Shown: piece after piece, positions 38,283 through 47,948 of the stretch | Layout: the number at the start of each line of letters is the position of its first letter | Position numbering within the stretch: position 1 is the stretch's first letter | Assembly (NCBI RefSeq): GCF_009363615.1 | Contig: NZ_CP045384.1 | Coordinates: 2,292,501-2,356,500, forward strand | DNA: 64,000 nt | Reading direction: 5' to 3' | Source of the DNA: Ruegeria sp. THAF33 | GTDB lineage: Bacteria; Pseudomonadota; Alphaproteobacteria; Rhodobacterales; Rhodobacteraceae | Position numbers and translations under genes: made by a program | The notes under the pieces: generated by a model | The model's input: only the letters and a program-made list of their open reading frames with translations | What the model was told of the DNA's origin: nothing | Database searches by the model: none

Positions 38283-39683
38283 ATGGCCACCCAAAAGCTC
38301 TATGCCGGCGCGAAACTGCGTGAAATGCGCACGCGACTGGCCCTGACACAACGCGAATTCGCTGCGAAACTGGGTGTTTCACTCCCATACCTGAACCAGA
38401 TGGAGAACAACAACCGGCCGATCTCGACTACGGTTGTGTTGGCTCTGGCACAAGAATTCGGCATGGATGTCACCGAGCTCAGCACCGGCGACAGCGAGCG
38501 ACTGGTGTCGGACATGCGCGAAGCTTTGGCCGACCCGGTTTTTGCGGATATTCTGCCGCCACTTGCCGATTTACGCCTGACGGCATCAAACGCGCCGGCA
38601 TTGGCCCGCGCATTTATCGAGTTGCACAAAACCTACCGGCAAACGCATGAACGCCTCGCCTCACTGGACGAAGCCCTGGGGCGAGAAGACGCCCGAATGC
38701 AGGCCAGCCCCTGGGAAGAGGTGCGGGACTTCTTCCATTATTGCGACAACTACATCGACGCCGTGGACCGGGCGGCAGAGCTGTTCGCCAATCGCGCGGA
38801 AAACCCGGGCAGTATCCGGCAGGCGGCTTTGAACAGCCTGACTGAGCGTGGCATTCAAGTGATGTTCTCTGACATCGCCCCTTTGCGCACCTATGACGCC
38901 GAAAGCAAAATCCTGCGCCTTTCCTCCCGCTCGACCCCGCAAACGCAAGTGTTTCAACTGCTGTTGCAGGTCGCATTGATCAGTCAGGACAAACTGCTGG
39001 AAGCGACACTGGATTTTGCCAAGTTCCAAAGCGAAGAGGCGCGGTCCATCGCCAAGATCGGCCTTGCCAATTATTTCGCCGGCGCTTCCTTGATGCCTTA
39101 TTCCGCATTCCTGACCGCCGCTCAGGAAGAGCGCCACGATCTGGAGCTGCTCAGCAACCGGTTTGGCGCATCGATTGAGCAGGTTGCGCATAGACTGTCG
39201 ACGCTGCAACGCCCGGGTGCAAAAGGTATCCCGTTCTTTTTTGTCCGCGTGGATCAGGCCGGAACGATCACGAAACGGCACTCGGCCACGCGTCTGCAAT
39301 TTGCACGGTTCGGTGGCGCCTGCCCCCTTTGGAACGTGCATCGGGCCTTTGAAACGCCGGGCCATTTCCTTCGGCAACTGGCAGAAACGCCGGATGGTGT
39401 GCGTTACATCTCGCTGGCTCGGGATGTGTCGAAATCAGGTGGTTCATTCGGCGCACCGGTCAGGCGGTACGCAATTGCGCTGGGGTGCGAGGTGCGCCAC
39501 GCCCCGGCGCTCGTGTATGCCGACAACCTCGACATAAACAACGCCAGCGCTTACGAGCCCATCGGCATTTCCTGCCGCATCTGCGAGCGGCAAAACTGCC
39601 ATCAGCGTTCAGTCCCGCCGCTGGAACGCCGTCTCAGCATCGACACCCATACGCGCGGCACCCTGCCCTACGAAGTCACCTGA
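38283..39683 (+). CDS. pccR: ScfR-family transcriptional regulator PccR
   Basis: A 466-residue regulator of the short-chain fatty acyl-CoA regulator family. It has an N-terminal XRE helix-turn-helix (about 10-65, TLTQREFAAKLGVSLPYLNQME), then an IrrE-like peptidase-fold domain around EEARSIAKIGLANYFAGASLMP, and a C-terminal DUF2083-type part with four conserved Cys (SCRICERQNCHQRS). Family members sense propionyl-CoA or similar esters and regulate pcc and mutase genes. ATG 38283 is used; TTG 38268 lies inside a candidate operator. Confidence 0.93.
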   Translation: MATQKLYAGAKLREMRTRLALTQREFAAKLGVSLPYLNQMENNNRPISTTVVLALAQEFGMDVTELSTGDSERLVSDMREALADPVFADILPPLADLRLTASNAPALARAFIELHKTYRQTHERLASLDEALGREDARMQASPWEEVRDFFHYCDNYIDAVDRAAELFANRAENPGSIRQAALNSLTERGIQVMFSDIAPLRTYDAESKILRLSSRSTPQTQVFQLLLQVALISQDKLLEATLDFAKFQSEEARSIAKIGLANYFAGASLMPYSAFLTAAQEERHDLELLSNRFGASIEQVAHRLSTLQRPGAKGIPFFFVRVDQAGTITKRHSATRLQFARFGGACPLWNVHRAFETPGHFLRQLAETPDGVRYISLARDVSKSGGSFGAPVRRYAIALGCEVRHAPALVYADNLDINNASAYEPIGISCRICERQNCHQRSVPPLERRLSIDTHTRGTLPYEVT

Positions 39684-39754
39684 TTTCGCAGGGCCAGAAA
39701 TTAACCGGGGGAGCCCGACCCGGGCCGGGACAGCGAGTGCCCCGGCACTGGTGT

Positions 39755-39994
39755 TCAGGCCTTGGACAAAATCGCCCAGATTTCGTCTTTCAGCGCTGCC
39801 CGTTTCTTGCGCAAATCAACTTCGGCCAGGTCTTCCATGGGTTCGACGTTGGTTTCGGCCCGATGCACAACGCGATTGACCTCGTGATACTCATCAGCCA
39901 GACGGGCAAAATGCGCGTCCGTTTGCTTGAGCTGGCTCATCAGTTCAACCTTGTCCGGAAACTCTTCGGCCAGTTCATGCGGGGTGTGGGACAT
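39755..39994 (-). CDS. DUF465/YdcH-type small protein
   Basis: A 79-residue all-helical protein starting MSHTPHELAEEFPDKVELMSQ. The DUF465 pattern is clear: LAEEFPD, then HFARLADEYHEVNRVVHRAE, then RKKRAALKDEIWAILSKA. These proteins form a helical hairpin of unknown function. GGAG lies before ATG 39994; an ATG ten codons upstream is not used because it lacks a good site. Confidence 0.88.
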   Translation of the reverse strand: MSHTPHELAEEFPDKVELMSQLKQTDAHFARLADEYHEVNRVVHRAETNVEPMEDLAEVDLRKKRAALKDEIWAILSKA

Positions 39995-40094
39995 GTCTGT
40001 TCGCTCCTTCATGTGTCGTTGCATATCAGTGGTAGAAGCGTGACGCGCCGCCCACTTTGACGCGGATCAATTTCATACAGGAAAAATTCAGAAT

Positions 40095-40742
40095 TCAGCG
40101 TCGCGCAGCACGCCAACCCGCATCACGTGCTTCGGCAGCAGAGCAGAACCATCGCTCGCCCTTGGCTGCACTGATCCGGGTTTTGGCGTAGTACCTCTGG
40201 CCCGGTTCGTGAAAGATCTTTTCGCCCTTTGACGAAACATTTCCTTTGATTAGGCATGTTTCAGAGGATTTCGGTTTCTTGCGTGCCCTGTGGACCCAAG
40301 GCACCTGTATCTGTGTCTTGTGCAATCCCCTGTTTTCAATCCTCGCGACCTGTTCGGCACCTGCATACGTGTCCGAATATTTGCGGTACGCAAAGGCCAA
40401 GCCCTGCTCTACAATCCGGGCGGCGACGTCTTCGCGCTCCACGCTGCACCGAGCAACGATGCGACCGTAGCGATCCCGATCCACCGGGACACAAATGGTC
40501 ATCCGTCCCTGAAACTGCTCCCGAACCACATGAGTGACCCACGCCCCGCACGGCCAGCTTGATCCGTCGGAATCCTGACAGGTCTGATCCAGTTCGGGCG
40601 CATCGATACCGTGCAGCCGCACCCGGACACCGCCGACATTCCAGGTATCCGCATCAATTACGTCAACCCGACCTGCAAATTGTTCTGCGGCATGGGTCAG
40701 ACCTGGCAACAGAAGAACAAAGGCTAAACAAATCCTTAACAT
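40095..40742 (-). CDS. Secreted thermonuclease (SNase) family protein
   Basis: A 215-residue exported nuclease-like protein. Signal peptide MLRICLAFVLLLPGLTHA, then an SNase domain (about 20-145): VDVIDADTWNVGGVRVRLHGIDAPELDQ has the metal Asp, catalytic Arg and DAPE acid, and CVPVDRDRYGRIVARC has the second Arg. A C-terminal basic domain with CLIKGNVSSKGEKIFH and ERWFCSAAEARDAGWRAA follows, a common appendage. The start codon follows directly on a strong hairpin (40743-40785). Confidence 0.85.
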   Translation of the reverse strand: MLRICLAFVLLLPGLTHAAEQFAGRVDVIDADTWNVGGVRVRLHGIDAPELDQTCQDSDGSSWPCGAWVTHVVREQFQGRMTICVPVDRDRYGRIVARCSVEREDVAARIVEQGLAFAYRKYSDTYAGAEQVARIENRGLHKTQIQVPWVHRARKKPKSSETCLIKGNVSSKGEKIFHEPGQRYYAKTRISAAKGERWFCSAAEARDAGWRAARR

Positions 40743-40785
40743 GCCCCCGATATGCGCGGTATTTCACGCGCATTCAACCGGGGGC
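40743..40785 (-). promoter_or_regulatory. Two-tier hairpin abutting the nuclease start codon
   Basis: On the minus strand, GCCCCCG pairs with CGGGGGC and inside it ATGCGCG pairs with CGCGCAT around an 8-base loop. The right arm, CGGGGGC, ends immediately before the ATG of the nuclease gene (40742) and includes its only G-rich ribosome-binding stretch. It may terminate the bet operon, control nuclease translation, or both. Confidence 0.65.
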
Positions 40786-40797
40786 CGTTTGGTAAGG

Positions 40798-42462
40798 TTA
40801 ACGTTGAGCGGTTGCCCAGTTGGGGTGAATCCACGGACGATCATTGGCCTTCGGCAACGGATCTTTGCCCAAAAGCGAATCCGACACTTTTTCACCCACC
40901 ATGATAGACGGCGCATTCAGGTTGCCGTTGGTGATCTGCGGAAAGACTGAACTGTCCGCAACGCGCAACCCGTCCACGCCGATGACACGGCCTTGGGGGT
41001 CGACTACCGCATTCTTGTCATCCGCGCGCCCCATCCGGCACGTACCGCAGGGGTGATAGGCGCTTTCCGCATGCTCCGCGATAAAGGCGTTCAGTTCTTC
41101 TTCCGTTTGGACAGCGGAACCGGGCTGAATTTCCTTGCCCGCAAAGGGCTTGAAGGCGGCTTGCCCAAAGATTTCGCGGGTCAGCCGGATACAGGTGCGG
41201 AAATCCTCCCAATCCTTTTCATGGCTCATGTAGTTGAACTTGATCACCGGCGCGTCTGCGGCTTGGGCTGAGCGCAATGTGACCGTCCCGCGTGACGGCG
41301 ACCGCATCGGGCCGACATGCGCCTGGAACCCGTGCCCCTCGGCGGCGGCCTGCCCATCATAGCGCACGGCAATTGGCAGGAAGTGGTATTGAATGTCGGG
41401 ATATTCCACGCCCGGTTTCGACCGGATGAACGCCGCGCTTTCGAACTGGTTCGATGCGCCCAATCCCGTTTTGGTAAACAGCCATTGCGCCCCGATCAGG
41501 CCCTTGCTGAACAGGTTCCAGTGCTTGTAGAGCGTGATCGGTTGCAGCGACGCCTGTTGGATATAAAGCTCCAGATGGTCCTGCAGGTTGGCACCAACCC
41601 CCGGGCGATCCGCCACGACGTCGATCCCATGCTCGGCCAGATGCGCCGCTGGGCCGATACCGGACAACATCAGCAGTTTGGGTGAATTGATCGACGATGC
41701 AGCAAGAACGACTTCGCGCCGGGCCTTGATGACCTCTTTCCTACCGCCGCGGATCAGTTCGACCCCTGTGGCGCGGCCGTTTTCCATGACAACCCGAGAC
41801 GCAAGACCGCGCACGATATCGCAATTGTCGCGCTTGAGCGCGGGTTTCAGATAGGCATTCGCCGCAGACCAGCGCCGCCCTTTCCAGACGGTCTGTTCCA
41901 TCGGGCCAAAGCCTTCCTGCTTTTCACCGTTGTAGTCGCCCGTGACTTCGTAACCGGCCTGCTGACCGGCGTCCACAAAGGCCTGAAACAACGGGTTCTC
42001 GCGCGGGCCGCGCGACACGTGCAACGGACCGTCAGTGCCGCGCCATGCCGGATCGCCCCCATGGCCGCCGTCGTGCCAGGTTTCCATCCGTTTGTAATAA
42101 GGCAAAACATCCGCGTAAGACCAACCGTCAGCCCCCATCTCGGCCCAGGTATCGAAATCGCGCGCGTGGCCGCGAACATAGACCATGCCATTGATCGAGG
42201 ACGACCCGCCGATCACCTTGCCGCGCGGACAGGCCAGGCGACGGTTGTTCAGGTGCGGCTCGGGCTCGGACTGATAGCCCCAGTCATAGCGCGACATGTT
42301 CATCGGATAGCTCAGCGCCGCCGGCATCTGAATGAACGGCCCCATGTCGGTGCCGCCGTGTTCGATCACCAGAACCGAGGCCCCGGCCTCGCTCAGACGA
42401 TATGCCATTGCGCAGCCTGCGGACCCTGCGCCGACGATGACAAAATCTGCTTCCATTTCCAC
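40798..42462 (-). CDS. betA: Choline dehydrogenase (GMC oxidoreductase)
   Basis: A 554-residue GMC-family flavoenzyme, which oxidises choline to betaine aldehyde (and partly on to betaine). The FAD loop is GAGSAG (11-16), [20 protein letters not shown] is the GMC signature 1 region, and the catalytic His is in [12 protein letters not shown] (His about 470). Related alcohol or ectoine/DMSP-linked GMC enzymes look alike, but betC and betI next to it favour choline. It is the last gene of betI-betC-betA; the gap to betC is 64 bases. Confidence 0.9.
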   Translation of the reverse strand: MEMEADFVIVGAGSAGCAMAYRLSEAGASVLVIEHGGTDMGPFIQMPAALSYPMNMSRYDWGYQSEPEPHLNNRRLACPRGKVIGGSSSINGMVYVRGHARDFDTWAEMGADGWSYADVLPYYKRMETWHDGGHGGDPAWRGTDGPLHVSRGPRENPLFQAFVDAGQQAGYEVTGDYNGEKQEGFGPMEQTVWKGRRWSAANAYLKPALKRDNCDIVRGLASRVVMENGRATGVELIRGGRKEVIKARREVVLAASSINSPKLLMLSGIGPAAHLAEHGIDVVADRPGVGANLQDHLELYIQQASLQPITLYKHWNLFSKGLIGAQWLFTKTGLGASNQFESAAFIRSKPGVEYPDIQYHFLPIAVRYDGQAAAEGHGFQAHVGPMRSPSRGTVTLRSAQAADAPVIKFNYMSHEKDWEDFRTCIRLTREIFGQAAFKPFAGKEIQPGSAVQTEEELNAFIAEHAESAYHPCGTCRMGRADDKNAVVDPQGRVIGVDGLRVADSSVFPQITNGNLNAPSIMVGEKVSDSLLGKDPLPKANDRPWIHPNWATAQR

Positions 42463-42526
42463 AACTCCTGACCCGCCGAGAAGGTTGGATGCCTCCGGCG
42501 GGAGTATTTTCGAAAAGATGAAGAGG

Positions 42527-44035
42527 TTATTCGCCGCGCGGGAACCGGGCGCTTTCCTCGACGATGTTCAGATCCATGTGATTGCGCATGTAGCGTTCCG
42601 ACGCTTTTTGCAGCGGCTGATAATCCCACGGGTAGTATCCGCCCTGCCGCAGCGCTTCGTACACAACCCAACGCCGAGCCTGGCTGGCACGGACTTCGGC
42701 ATCGAAGCGATCCAGATCCCAACGGGCCTCGGATTTGGCACGCAGTGTTTGCAACGTGCCTGCGTGTTCGGGGCTGTCTGCCAGATTGTTCAGTTCGTGC
42801 GGGTCGGCCTCAAGATCAAACAACTGATCAGGGTCCAGCGCACAGCGGTTGTATTTCCACTTGCCATATCGCAGCGAGACCAGCGGCGCGTAGGATGCCT
42901 CGGCCGCGTATTCCATGGCCACCGGTGTGGTTCGTTCTTCGCCCAGTGCCAACGGCACGAGGTTTTCGCCATCGGTCCACGGGGCGATCTCGGCCATGTC
43001 TACGCCGGCCAGCGCCCCCAGGGTCGGCGTTACGTCTATTGTCGATACCGGAGCATCTATCCGGCCGGCGGGCAGATCAGGCGAGGCGATCATCAGCGGC
43101 ACACGCGCCGAGCCTTCGTAGAAGTTCATCTTGAACCACAGCCCGCGTTCGCCCAGCATGTCGCCGTGATCCGAAACGAACAGGATGATCGCCTCTTGCC
43201 GGGTGGTTTCCAGCACTTCGAGGATTTCGCCGATCTTGTCGTCCAGATAGGAAATATTGGCGAAATAGGCGCGACGCGACTTTCGGATATCTTCTTGGGT
43301 GATGTCGAAACTGCGCCAGTCATTGGCATCGAAGATGCGCTTGGCGTGGGGGTCCTGATTGTCATAACCCAGATCGGCGACTTCGGGCAGCAGATGTGCG
43401 CAATCTTCGTAAAGGTCCCAGTATTTGCGGCGGGCAACATATGGGTCATGGGGGTGCGTGAAGCTGACGGTCACGCACCACGGGCGGTCATCCTTGCCGC
43501 GTGCCAGATCATAAAGCTTGGCCTTGGCGTTATAGGCGACCTCGTCGTCATATTCCATCTGGTTGGAAATCTCGGCGACGCCCGCGCCGGTGACGGACCC
43601 CATGTTGTGATACCACCAGTCGATGCGTTCACCCGGCTTGCGGTAATCCGGGGTCCAGCCGAAATCGGCCGGGTAGATGTCGGTGGTCAGGCGGTCTTCG
43701 AACCCGTGCAGCTGATCGGGGCCGACGAAATGCATCTTGCCCGACAAACAGGTGTAATAGCCCGCGCGGCGCAGGTGATGCGCGTATGTGGGGATATCGC
43801 TGCGAAATTCGGCCGCGTTGTCATAGACGCCGGTGCGCGACGGCAATTGACCGGACATGAAGCTGGCCCGCCCGGGCGCGCACAAGGGCGACGCCGTGTA
43901 AGCGTTGGCAAATCGGGTCGACCGTTTCGCCAGTTTCTTCAGGTTCGGAGCGTGAAGCCAATCAGCGGGACCGTCTGGAAAGAGAGTCCCGTTGAGCTGA
44001 TCCACCATCAGGATCAGAATGTTCGGTTTTGTCAT
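42527..44035 (-). CDS. betC: Choline-sulfatase
   Basis: A 502-residue type I sulfatase. The formylglycine motif CAPGR is at 52-56 (Cys52 is the modified residue, [12 protein letters not shown]). Metal-site parts are ILILMVDQ at the N-terminus and [12 protein letters not shown] in the middle. It hydrolyses choline-O-sulfate to choline and sulfate, feeding betA. Its ATG overlaps the betI stop by 4 bases. A formylglycine-generating enzyme or maturase is not in this window. Confidence 0.93.
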   Translation of the reverse strand: MTKPNILILMVDQLNGTLFPDGPADWLHAPNLKKLAKRSTRFANAYTASPLCAPGRASFMSGQLPSRTGVYDNAAEFRSDIPTYAHHLRRAGYYTCLSGKMHFVGPDQLHGFEDRLTTDIYPADFGWTPDYRKPGERIDWWYHNMGSVTGAGVAEISNQMEYDDEVAYNAKAKLYDLARGKDDRPWCVTVSFTHPHDPYVARRKYWDLYEDCAHLLPEVADLGYDNQDPHAKRIFDANDWRSFDITQEDIRKSRRAYFANISYLDDKIGEILEVLETTRQEAIILFVSDHGDMLGERGLWFKMNFYEGSARVPLMIASPDLPAGRIDAPVSTIDVTPTLGALAGVDMAEIAPWTDGENLVPLALGEERTTPVAMEYAAEASYAPLVSLRYGKWKYNRCALDPDQLFDLEADPHELNNLADSPEHAGTLQTLRAKSEARWDLDRFDAEVRASQARRWVVYEALRQGGYYPWDYQPLQKASERYMRNHMDLNIVEESARFPRGE

Positions 44036-44604
44036 TTTTCAGCCTCGAGCAGAGTGTTGAGCACACGCATCGCGTGGTTCACGGCCAGTTGCGGTTCTTC
44101 AGGGGCGCTGAGTGCGGCGCGGATGTACAGACCGTCAATCAGGGCAACCATGTTCTCGGCCGCCTCTTGCGGGTCAACCAACTTGTGCCGCAGGGCGTGG
44201 GTCAGATTGGATTTGATGCGGGCTTGATAGATCTGCCACAGGCGTAGGGCGTCATCATTGGTCTGAGCCAACACATAGAAGGTCATCCAGGCCGCGATCA
44301 CATCGGGTGTGAAACAAGAAGGCGCAAAACACGCCCTGACGATCGCCTGCGCCCTTTCGTCCGGCGCAGCCGCTTTCAGCTCGCCCCTTGCTTCTTCGCC
44401 GAAGTCCGACAGGATCCGGCGCATGGCGGCCAGAAAGATCTGATCCTTGCCGCCGAAATAGTGGTGCGCCAGCGCGCTGGACATTCCCGCACGTTTGGCA
44501 ATCTGACTGACGGTCACATCAAGGGATTTCTTCAAGCCCAGCTCAGCGATTGTTGCGCGAACAATCGCATCCCGGCGGATTGGCTCCATTCCGACTTTTG
44601 GCAT
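44032..44604 (-). CDS. betI: TetR-family choline-responsive repressor BetI
   Basis: A 190-residue TetR regulator. The HTH is VSQIAKRAGMSSALAHHYFGGK (about 31-52), where SSALAHHYFGGK is characteristic of BetI, and a helical ligand-binding domain follows. It should repress the bet genes until choline binds. It is the first gene of betI-betC-betA, with a palindrome 48 bases upstream. Confidence 0.93.
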   Translation of the reverse strand: MPKVGMEPIRRDAIVRATIAELGLKKSLDVTVSQIAKRAGMSSALAHHYFGGKDQIFLAAMRRILSDFGEEARGELKAAAPDERAQAIVRACFAPSCFTPDVIAAWMTFYVLAQTNDDALRLWQIYQARIKSNLTHALRHKLVDPQEAAENMVALIDGLYIRAALSAPEEPQLAVNHAMRVLNTLLEAEK

Positions 44605-44651
44605 CGTTCTCCCCTTGAGCAGGCGTCACGGGACCACGCTAGGGGGTTTTT

Positions 44652-44665
44652 ATTGACTCGTCAAT
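44652..44665. promoter_or_regulatory. Candidate BetI operator (betI side)
   Basis: ATTGACTCGTCAAT, an inverted repeat of ATTGAC with a 2-base centre, 48 bases before the betI start. It shares 12 bases with the repeat before proX. Autoregulation by BetI is expected. Confidence 0.7.
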
Positions 44666-44691
44666 TAATGAAAAATCAGGGAGCGGTGTCG

Positions 44692-45600
44692 TTATAGCTT
44701 CGGCGCAATACTCGGCGGCGTCAAGTCCTTGCGGTTCAACACGAATTCGCGCCATGAGATAAAGCTCACGGCGGCAAGGATCAGCGTGCCGCCCGCGACA
44801 ACCCAAACGTCAACGCTTTCATGGAAAACCGCGGCGCCCAGGATCGTGGCCCATATCAACTGAAGAAACGTCACCGGCTGCGTGACGGCCACCGGCGCCG
44901 CCTGAAGCGCCAGGGTCATGAAATAGTGCCCGGCGGTCGCAAAGCTGGCCACCAGAAAAAGAACTCCGATATCCCGCAGGCTTGGCTGCGTCCAAACGGC
45001 GATCGCAAAGGGTATCAAGGCAATGGTCACCCAGATCGACAGATGTGCCACAACGACGGCGGGCGGTACGTCACGCACCAAAATCTTGGCCAATAAATAC
45101 GACCCCCCAAGGGTCAGGGCCGTTCCCAGCATGGCCAGATGGCCTGATGACACTTCGCGAAACCCGGGCCGCAGGATGATCAGGACGCCAATCAGAGCGA
45201 CCAGAATCGCAGCAATCCGGCGAAAGGCCAGCTTTTCGCCCAAAAACAGGGCCGCCCCCAATGTGACGTAAACCGGCGTCATGTAATTCATGGCTGTAAC
45301 TTCGGCCAGTGGGATCTGTGTCATCGCAAAGAACCAGAGCATGACCGCAACCGCATGCACGACGCCTCGCAGACCGAATAGCGTCAGCAGGCGGGGGGTC
45401 AGATGCGTCGCCATGATCGACCGCATGGCCGGCAACAGAAACACCAACCCCAGCACATATCGCAGAAAGGCGGCCTGGATGGAATTCATCGATGTGCCCA
45501 GCGACTTCACCAGCGCGGTCATCACAACAAAGGACAAGCCGGCGGCGAACATCCAGAACATGCCGGCAAGCGGGCGGGATGATACGGTGGATGAAGTCAT
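44692..45600 (-). CDS. DMT-superfamily (EamA) transporter
   Basis: A 302-residue protein with ten predicted transmembrane segments in two EamA repeats. Typical segments are FWMFAAGLSFVVMTALVKSLG (about 13-33) and AMNYMTPVYVTLGAALFLGEKL in the first repeat. The function is probably metabolite or drug export; the substrate is unknown. An ATG 18 codons upstream is in frame, but ATG 45600 is preferred. It overlaps no other gene; argO lies 41 bases upstream. Confidence 0.85.
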   Translation of the reverse strand: MTSSTVSSRPLAGMFWMFAAGLSFVVMTALVKSLGTSMNSIQAAFLRYVLGLVFLLPAMRSIMATHLTPRLLTLFGLRGVVHAVAVMLWFFAMTQIPLAEVTAMNYMTPVYVTLGAALFLGEKLAFRRIAAILVALIGVLIILRPGFREVSSGHLAMLGTALTLGGSYLLAKILVRDVPPAVVVAHLSIWVTIALIPFAIAVWTQPSLRDIGVLFLVASFATAGHYFMTLALQAAPVAVTQPVTFLQLIWATILGAAVFHESVDVWVVAGGTLILAAVSFISWREFVLNRKDLTPPSIAPKL

Positions 45601-45640
45601 GTTCAAGGTTGAACACCGAAACCCGGCCGGGAACAACCCT

Positions 45641-46240
45641 TCACATGGTAACAAGTTTCAGCGCGATACCCAACATGACCACGCCAATCCCTGCATCCAA
45701 CACCTGCCACGCCCTGGGGCGCGCAAAAACAGGCGACAGGATGCTTGCCCCATAGCCAAGCGAAAAGAAGAAAACAAAGCTGGATGTCATCGCGCCGAGG
45801 GCGAAACCAAGCCGGTCGTCATATGGGGCCGAGATCGAACCGATCAGCACAACCGTATCCAGATATACATGCGGGTTCAGCCAGGTGAACGCGAAAACCG
45901 TCAGCAGCGCAGCCTTGAGGCTGGTTCGCTTGCCATTGCCGATTTCCATCACCGAACCACCCAGCCAGGACGACCGAAGACTGCGCAGGCCATACCAGAT
46001 CAGGAATGCCGCCCCACCGTATCGCATCACGGTTTCGAACCAGGGTGCGGCCTGTGCCAGGGTGCCAAAACCTGCCACGCCTGCTCCGATCAGGATGGCA
46101 TCAGACACCGCGCAGGTCAGGCACAGAACAAACACATGCTCGCGCCGCAAGCCCTGCCTCAGAATAAAGGCGTTCTGCGCCCCGATGGCGAGGATCAGGC
46201 TGAAACCCAGCGCGAAACCGGCGATCACGGATGTAGGCAT
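45641..46240 (-). CDS. argO: LysE/ArgO-family amino-acid exporter
   Basis: A 199-residue six-TM exporter. The N-terminal SLILAIGAQNAFILRQGLRREHV is the hallmark LysE/ArgO region and FTWLNPHVYLDTVVLIGS carries the conserved NPH. It should export arginine and related basic amino acids. It is divergent from the LysR gene below, as ArgO is from ArgP, supporting the identification. Confidence 0.92.
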   Translation of the reverse strand: MPTSVIAGFALGFSLILAIGAQNAFILRQGLRREHVFVLCLTCAVSDAILIGAGVAGFGTLAQAAPWFETVMRYGGAAFLIWYGLRSLRSSWLGGSVMEIGNGKRTSLKAALLTVFAFTWLNPHVYLDTVVLIGSISAPYDDRLGFALGAMTSSFVFFFSLGYGASILSPVFARPRAWQVLDAGIGVVMLGIALKLVTM

Positions 46241-46327
46241 GGTACCTCCTGCGTTGCCATTGCGTTGACTAATGGTCGCGATACGATCTATCAAATTAAA
46301 GATGTTGCCCTCAGTTAAGTTTTGCTA

Positions 46328-47221
46328 ATGCTACTGGACCCTCACCAATTGGCCGCTTTGTCAGCAATCCTGCGCCATGGCAGCTTTGATGCGGCGGCGG
46401 CGGAACTGGCTGTAACCCCTTCGGCGATATCCCAGCGGATAAAAGCGCTGGAGGATCGCGTGGGCGCCTCGCTCATCCATCGGGGAACCCCTTGCACCGG
46501 AACGCCAGCCGGGCAGCGCATCGCACGTTACGCCGAAGATGTCGGTTTGCTGGAAGCGCAGCTGGCTCGGGAATTGACTCTGGCACAAGAACCCGGGTCC
46601 GCGCGGGTTCGCGTTGCGGTACCCGCCGACATTCTGGCCACCTGGTTCATTGACGCGATGGCGCGGGTGCCCGACATGCTGTTCGACCTTGTGATCGACG
46701 ATCAGGACCATTCGGCGGACTGGCTGAGGCGCGGCGAGGTCAGCGCCGCCGTCACCGTCGGCGGACAAACAGTGAGCGGTTGCGACGCGATTGAGCTGGG
46801 CGTGTTGAGATATCTGCCCACCGCCAGCCCGAAATTTGTCAACACCTGGTTCAAGAACGGCGTGACCGAGGAAACCCTCAGCAAGGCGCCTTGCCTTGTC
46901 TTCAACAGGAAGGACGGTCTGCAAAAAGCGTGGATCGCACATCACACCGGCAAACATCTGTCACCGCCTTTCCACTTCCTGCCATCTTCGCAAGGGTTCG
47001 TTGATGCCGCAGTCGCCGGAATTGGCTGGGGCATGAACCCCGCAGCCCTTGCGCAAGACGCCATGGCGCGTGGGCTGCTGAGCCCGATCGTTCCCGATGC
47101 GCCACTGGACATCGCGCTCAGCTGGCAGGTCGGGCGGGTTCTTGCCCCGGCGCTCAAACCCCTTACACAAGCGGTCCAGCATGCTGCGCAACGGGTTTTG
47201 CTACCATCACAAGGCAAATAG
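46328..47221 (+). CDS. argP: LysR-type regulator ArgP/IciA
   Basis: A 297-residue LysR protein with an N-terminal HTH (about 16-40, FDAAAAELAVTPSAISQRIKALE) and a C-terminal substrate-binding domain. SAISQRIKALEDRVG and RVGASLIHRG are typical of ArgP/IciA, which activates argO in response to arginine or lysine. ATG 46328 is preferred over TTG 46322. Divergent from argO with an 87-base gap that holds both promoters. Confidence 0.92.
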   Translation: MLLDPHQLAALSAILRHGSFDAAAAELAVTPSAISQRIKALEDRVGASLIHRGTPCTGTPAGQRIARYAEDVGLLEAQLARELTLAQEPGSARVRVAVPADILATWFIDAMARVPDMLFDLVIDDQDHSADWLRRGEVSAAVTVGGQTVSGCDAIELGVLRYLPTASPKFVNTWFKNGVTEETLSKAPCLVFNRKDGLQKAWIAHHTGKHLSPPFHFLPSSQGFVDAAVAGIGWGMNPAALAQDAMARGLLSPIVPDAPLDIALSWQVGRVLAPALKPLTQAVQHAAQRVLLPSQGK

Positions 47222-47247
47222 TTAGACTCATTCGATTGGAGGAACCA

Positions 47248-47937
47248 ATGTTCTCGCGCGACGCCCTCAGTTATGACCCCATTCCCCTGCCCGACCGATG
47301 CGAGATCAGTGATGCTGACATGCAGGACGCGGCTGTGGCTTTCTTTGAAAAGATGCGGCGGCGTCATACCGTTCGGGATTTCTCTACGCGCCCGGTGGCT
47401 CGTGATGTGATCGAAACCTGCCTGCGCACCGCGGGAACGGCCCCGTCAGGTGCAAACCACCAGCCCTGGCATTTTGCTTCCGTCTCGGACCCCAAGCTGA
47501 AACTGCGCATCCGCGAGGAAGCCGAAGAAGAAGAGCGTCGCTTTTACGCGGGAGGGGCGGGCGATGAATGGATCAAGGCTCTGGAACCCATCGGGACAAA
47601 CGCGGTCAAGGAACATCTGACCGTCGCCCCGTGGCTGATCGTGGTCTTTGCCCAACGCTGGGGGCAATTCGAAGACGGGACGCGGTACAAGAATTACTAC
47701 GTGCCGGAAAGTGTGAACATTGCCACCGGCTTTCTGCTGGCGGCATTGCATCACGCCGGTCTCAGCACGTTGACACATACCCCGAACCCGATGCGGTTTC
47801 TGACCGATGCGCTGGGTCGGCCCGCTTCAGAGAAACCGACAATGATCATAGCAGTTGGACATCCCTCGGAAACCGCGACCGTGCCGTCCGTTGCAAAGCT
47901 GAAAAAGCCCCTGGACGAGATTTCTTCCTTTTTCTGA
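47248..47937 (+). CDS. Nitroreductase-family flavoprotein
   Basis: A 229-residue FMN-dependent nitroreductase-fold protein. RRRHTVRDFSTRPVARDVIE (about 37-56) is the N-terminal FMN-binding region and TAPSGANHQPWHF (about 65-77) is typical of the iodotyrosine deiodinase/BluB-like subgroup. YYVPESVNIATGFLLAALHHAG forms the dimer interface. GGAGG precedes ATG 47248; a TTG at 47236 is inside that site. Possibly halo- or nitro-aromatic reduction; substrate unknown. Confidence 0.88.
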   Translation: MFSRDALSYDPIPLPDRCEISDADMQDAAVAFFEKMRRRHTVRDFSTRPVARDVIETCLRTAGTAPSGANHQPWHFASVSDPKLKLRIREEAEEEERRFYAGGAGDEWIKALEPIGTNAVKEHLTVAPWLIVVFAQRWGQFEDGTRYKNYYVPESVNIATGFLLAALHHAGLSTLTHTPNPMRFLTDALGRPASEKPTMIIAVGHPSETATVPSVAKLKKPLDEISSFF

Positions 47938-47948
47938 GCGGAGCCGCA

